Assembly (NCBI GenBank): GCA_022843405.1
Contig: JALHNQ010000002.1
Span: 62,001-126,000, forward strand
Source of the DNA: Methylocystis sp.
Lineage (GTDB): Bacteria > Pseudomonadota > Alphaproteobacteria > Rhizobiales > Beijerinckiaceae
Direction of reading: 5' to 3'
DNA: 64,000 bases
Shown: in pieces, positions 61,721 to 64,000 of the stretch
Layout: every line of letters begins with the position of its first letter
Position numbering within the stretch: the stretch's first letter is position 1
The notes under the pieces: generated by a model
Seen by the model: the letters and a program-made list of their open reading frames with translations, nothing else
Database searches by the model: none
What the model was told of the DNA's origin: nothing
Translations under genes and position numbers: made by a program

Positions 61721-63820
61721 ATGCAGAAATTGAGCGTGGCGGTCGCCGTCTTCGCGGCGCTTACCGCGTTGGTCGGCGCCCACAAGGGCGACTCCAGTCT
61801 GTTTGTCCTGGCCGCCGCCTCGGCGCTCTGCGCCTATACGACGTGGCGTGCCGTAGACATGTCGAGCTTCCTGAAAATCTTCGCCTGCATATTTTCGACC
61901 GAGACCATCGTCTTCGGTCTCATCGGCCTTACGCAGGCCGAGGGCTTGTGGCCCGAGTCGCTGAAGGACTATGCGCCGCCCGAGACCATGCCGCTGACCG
62001 TCGCGGTGTTTTCGATCATTGTCTACGCGGTTTCCCACATCCCCGTCATTCGGGAGATGACGCGCATCGCCGATCTCTATTTCGATACGCGCGAGCGCGG
62101 TCAGGGGCGCGTCTGGCCGTTCCAGCCGTTTGCGGCGCGAGAAAGCGCCATCGCCGTCGCCATGGTGATCGTGCTGGTGCTTCTTAATCAAGGACAAGTC
62201 GGCATCACCGTGCGTCTGTCCTTTTTCAATCGCGACTGGTTCAACGCCATTCAGGAGAAGAACGCCGCGGAGTTCTGGCGGCAGCTGCTGCTGGTCTTCA
62301 CGCCATGGGCGTTCGTTTACGTCGTCTCCCTGATCATCGAATTCGTTTTGCAGTCCATGCTGATCATCCGCTGGCGCCGGTGGCTGACCGAACATTACAT
62401 CGAGCGCTGGCTTGGCGCACATGCCCATTACGGCATGGCGCTCGCGGGCGGCGGCGCCGACAATCCGGATCAGCGCATCGCCGAAGACGTCAATCGATTC
62501 ATCAGCGGCGCGGAGGAAGGCTACGGCATTTACACCTATTCGATCCTGCTGATCGCCACCTTAAGCTCGCTCGTGTCCTTCGCCTATGTGCTGTGGGACT
62601 TGTCGGGCAATTACCCGCTGCCTGGAACTGACATTTATATTCCTGGCTTTCTCTTCTGGGTGGTGCTGCTCTATGCGGTCGTGGGAACGCTGGTGACGCA
62701 TCTGATCGGCCGCTCTCTCACCGGGCTCTACTTCGATCGGCAGAGGCGCGAAGCCGATTTCCGCTTCTCGCTGGCGCGGCTGCGCGAATATAGCGAGCAG
62801 ATCGCGCTGCTTGGCGGCGAACCCGCCGAGCGCGGTTCTCTGCTCCGGCGCTTCGCCGGCATTATCGTCAACTATCTGGCGATCGTTCAGAAGCGCAAGG
62901 AGCTGATGGCGTTCACCTCGACCTATGGTCAACTGTCGCCGATCATTCCTTATGTGATCACGGCGCCCTTCTATTTCGCCGGCCGCATCCAGCTCGGCGT
63001 CATGACGCAGACGGCGAGCGCCTTCGGGCGGGTCGAGAGCGCGCTCACCTTCTTCATCAATTACTACACGTCGCTCGCCAATTTTAAGTCGGTGCTGGAT
63101 CGGTTGTCGTCGTTCGACCACGCCATCGAGACGGCGCGCTCGAAAATGTCGGCGACGCAGATCGTCTCGCCGACGGATGGCGCGGATATCCGCCTGCGCG
63201 CATTGACGCTGGCGTTGCCCGACGGCCGCACAATCGTGACGGCGGACGATCTGACGCTCGCCGCCGGCCAGTCGGCGCTGCTCACCGGCCCGTCAGGTTC
63301 GGGCAAGTCGACGCTGTTTCGCGCCATCGCCGGCATATGGCCCTACGGCTGTGGCGACATACTGACGCCGCGCGGCGCGAAAGTGATGCTCGCGCCGCAA
63401 CGACCCTATATTCCGATGGGCGCACTGGCCGAAGCGATCGTCTATCCCGGCCATATCCGCGACTACTCGCGCGCCGACATGCAGGAGGCCTTGCGCGCCG
63501 CGCGGCTCGCGCCATTCGTGGAGCGCCTTGACGAAGAGAACAACTGGGCGCAGCGCCTTTCTGGCGGCGAGCAGCAGCGCGTCGCCATCGCCCGCGCGCT
63601 TCTCGCCAAGCCGGATTGGCTTTTCCTCGACGAAGCGACCTCGGCGCTCGACGAGCAACTCGAAGAAGACATTTACGCCACGCTGCGCGAGCGGCTGCCG
63701 CGCACGACGATTGTCTCGATCGGCCACCGCTCCACGCTGCTCGCCTTCCACGACCGACACATCGTCATGGAGCCGGCGCCCGGCGGCGTCTTTAGCCCGC
63801 GCGACAAGGTGCACGCGTGA
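61721..63820 (+). CDS. BacA/YddA-like ABC transporter (fused membrane and ATPase domains)
   Basis: This 699-residue protein fuses a SbmA/BacA-like membrane domain with an ABC ATPase. Two or three extra helices are at the N-terminus before the family membrane domain ([34 protein letters not shown]). The ATPase has Walker [10 protein letters not shown], signature LSGGEQQR and Walker B LFLDEAT. Relatives include E. coli YddA and Bradyrhizobium BclA, which handle peptides or very-long-chain lipid processes. Those links suggest an outer-envelope or peptide-transport role, but the substrate is unknown. Its stop overlaps the rlmE start (GTGA). Confidence 0.88.
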   Translation: MQKLSVAVAVFAALTALVGAHKGDSSLFVLAAASALCAYTTWRAVDMSSFLKIFACIFSTETIVFGLIGLTQAEGLWPESLKDYAPPETMPLTVAVFSIIVYAVSHIPVIREMTRIADLYFDTRERGQGRVWPFQPFAARESAIAVAMVIVLVLLNQGQVGITVRLSFFNRDWFNAIQEKNAAEFWRQLLLVFTPWAFVYVVSLIIEFVLQSMLIIRWRRWLTEHYIERWLGAHAHYGMALAGGGADNPDQRIAEDVNRFISGAEEGYGIYTYSILLIATLSSLVSFAYVLWDLSGNYPLPGTDIYIPGFLFWVVLLYAVVGTLVTHLIGRSLTGLYFDRQRREADFRFSLARLREYSEQIALLGGEPAERGSLLRRFAGIIVNYLAIVQKRKELMAFTSTYGQLSPIIPYVITAPFYFAGRIQLGVMTQTASAFGRVESALTFFINYYTSLANFKSVLDRLSSFDHAIETARSKMSATQIVSPTDGADIRLRALTLALPDGRTIVTADDLTLAAGQSALLTGPSGSGKSTLFRAIAGIWPYGCGDILTPRGAKVMLAPQRPYIPMGALAEAIVYPGHIRDYSRADMQEALRAARLAPFVERLDEENNWAQRLSGGEQQRVAIARALLAKPDWLFLDEATSALDEQLEEDIYATLRERLPRTTIVSIGHRSTLLAFHDRHIVMEPAPGGVFSPRDKVHA

Positions 63821-64000
63821 CGAAAGAGTCGGGGCGCGAAGGCGGACGGTCGCTCAAGACGCGGGTCAAGACCGCGCGCAAGCGCTCGCTCTCGTCGACG
63901 CTGTGGCTGGAGCGCCAGCTCAATGATCCTTACGTCGCGCGCGCCAAACGCGAGGGCTACCGCTCGCGCGCCGCCTATAAGCTCATCGAGATGGACGACC
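63817..64000 (+). CDS. rlmE: 23S rRNA 2'-O-methyltransferase RlmE (5' part only)
   Basis: The first 61 codons of RlmE (FtsJ) are present; the window ends inside the gene. The GTG at 63817 overlaps the ABC transporter stop codon. After a basic start the sequence reads [20 protein letters not shown] and [16 protein letters not shown], which is the family hallmark. The enzyme methylates U2552 of 23S rRNA in known members. Confidence 0.93.
   Translation, partial: MTKESGREGGRSLKTRVKTARKRSLSSTLWLERQLNDPYVARAKREGYRSRAAYKLIEMDD

Noticed and set aside
1-64000. CRISPR arrays and tRNA or rRNA genes
   Set aside because: I saw no regularly spaced direct repeats and no tRNA-like cloverleaf or rRNA segment while reading; a tRNA scan would settle it.

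Overview
The window is about 64 kb of GC-rich chromosome. Gene content and order point to an alphaproteobacterium of the order Hyphomicrobiales (Rhizobiales). The evidence is the nuoI-N / birA / rnj order, an IHF-alpha with rhizobial features, a BacA-like ABC transporter, a likely speF-type leader before an ornithine decarboxylase gene, and a full hopanoid (hpn) gene set. Several short palindromic repeats resemble those of methanotroph relatives (Methylocystis/Methylosinus type). That last placement is a guess from memory, not from a search.

Layout. 0-6.2 kb: 3' part of the complex I operon (nuoI end, J, K, L, M, N). 6.4-8.8 kb: birA and RNase J. 9.4-11.0 kb: an orphan cytosine methyltransferase with a Vsr-type endonuclease. 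11.1-12.8 kb: efp and epmA, a divergent modifier/substrate pair. 12.9-16.4 kb: a secreted trypsin-like protease and typA. 16.5-21.3 kb: a restriction-modification island (vsr, cytosine methyltransferase, Eco29kI-like GIY-YIG endonuclease). A 2.3-kb IS1595-like element with passenger genes splits it exactly at the methylase/endonuclease junction. 21.4-30.9 kb: RNase T2, RluD-type pseudouridine synthase, HI0933 flavoprotein, creatininase, OpgG/D, ornithine decarboxylase behind a structured leader, GNAT acetyltransferase and PAP2 phosphatase. 31-35 kb: a hypothetical protein, an AbiU2-like HEPN protein coupled to pepP, and prmA. 35.2-39.3 kb: a P-loop GTPase, a GAP1-like protein and a large membrane coiled-coil protein of unknown role. 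39.6-49.2 kb: the hopanoid cluster (hpnH, hpnG, shc, hpnE, D, C, B), interrupted by an XRE regulator and a repeat-containing protein. 49.3-54.8 kb: chaB, pyrF, a methyltransferase and dnaJ-hepT-mntA-dnaK. 55.1-60.0 kb: an RND efflux operon with its TetR regulator. 60.3-64 kb: a nitrilase-family amidase, ihfA, a BacA/YddA-like ABC transporter and the start of rlmE.

Two themes stand out. The first is defence and conflict genes: two Dcm-Vsr modules, the IS-split restriction system, MntA/HepT placed between dnaK and dnaJ, an AbiU2-like HEPN gene, and the GTPase/GAP1-like locus. The second is a dense set of palindromic dispersed repeats (at least six families). Their copies do not stay in intergenic DNA. 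They sit in frame inside a methyltransferase, an acetyltransferase and an XRE regulator, extend the ends of Vsr and PrmA, and supply the stop codons of nuoN, a hypothetical gene and the TetR gene.

The hpn genes act together: HpnC, HpnD and HpnE make squalene, Shc cyclises it to hopene, HpnH and HpnG add and trim an adenosyl side chain, and HpnB is the associated glycosyltransferase. All functional calls are from reading motifs by eye; no database search was run.
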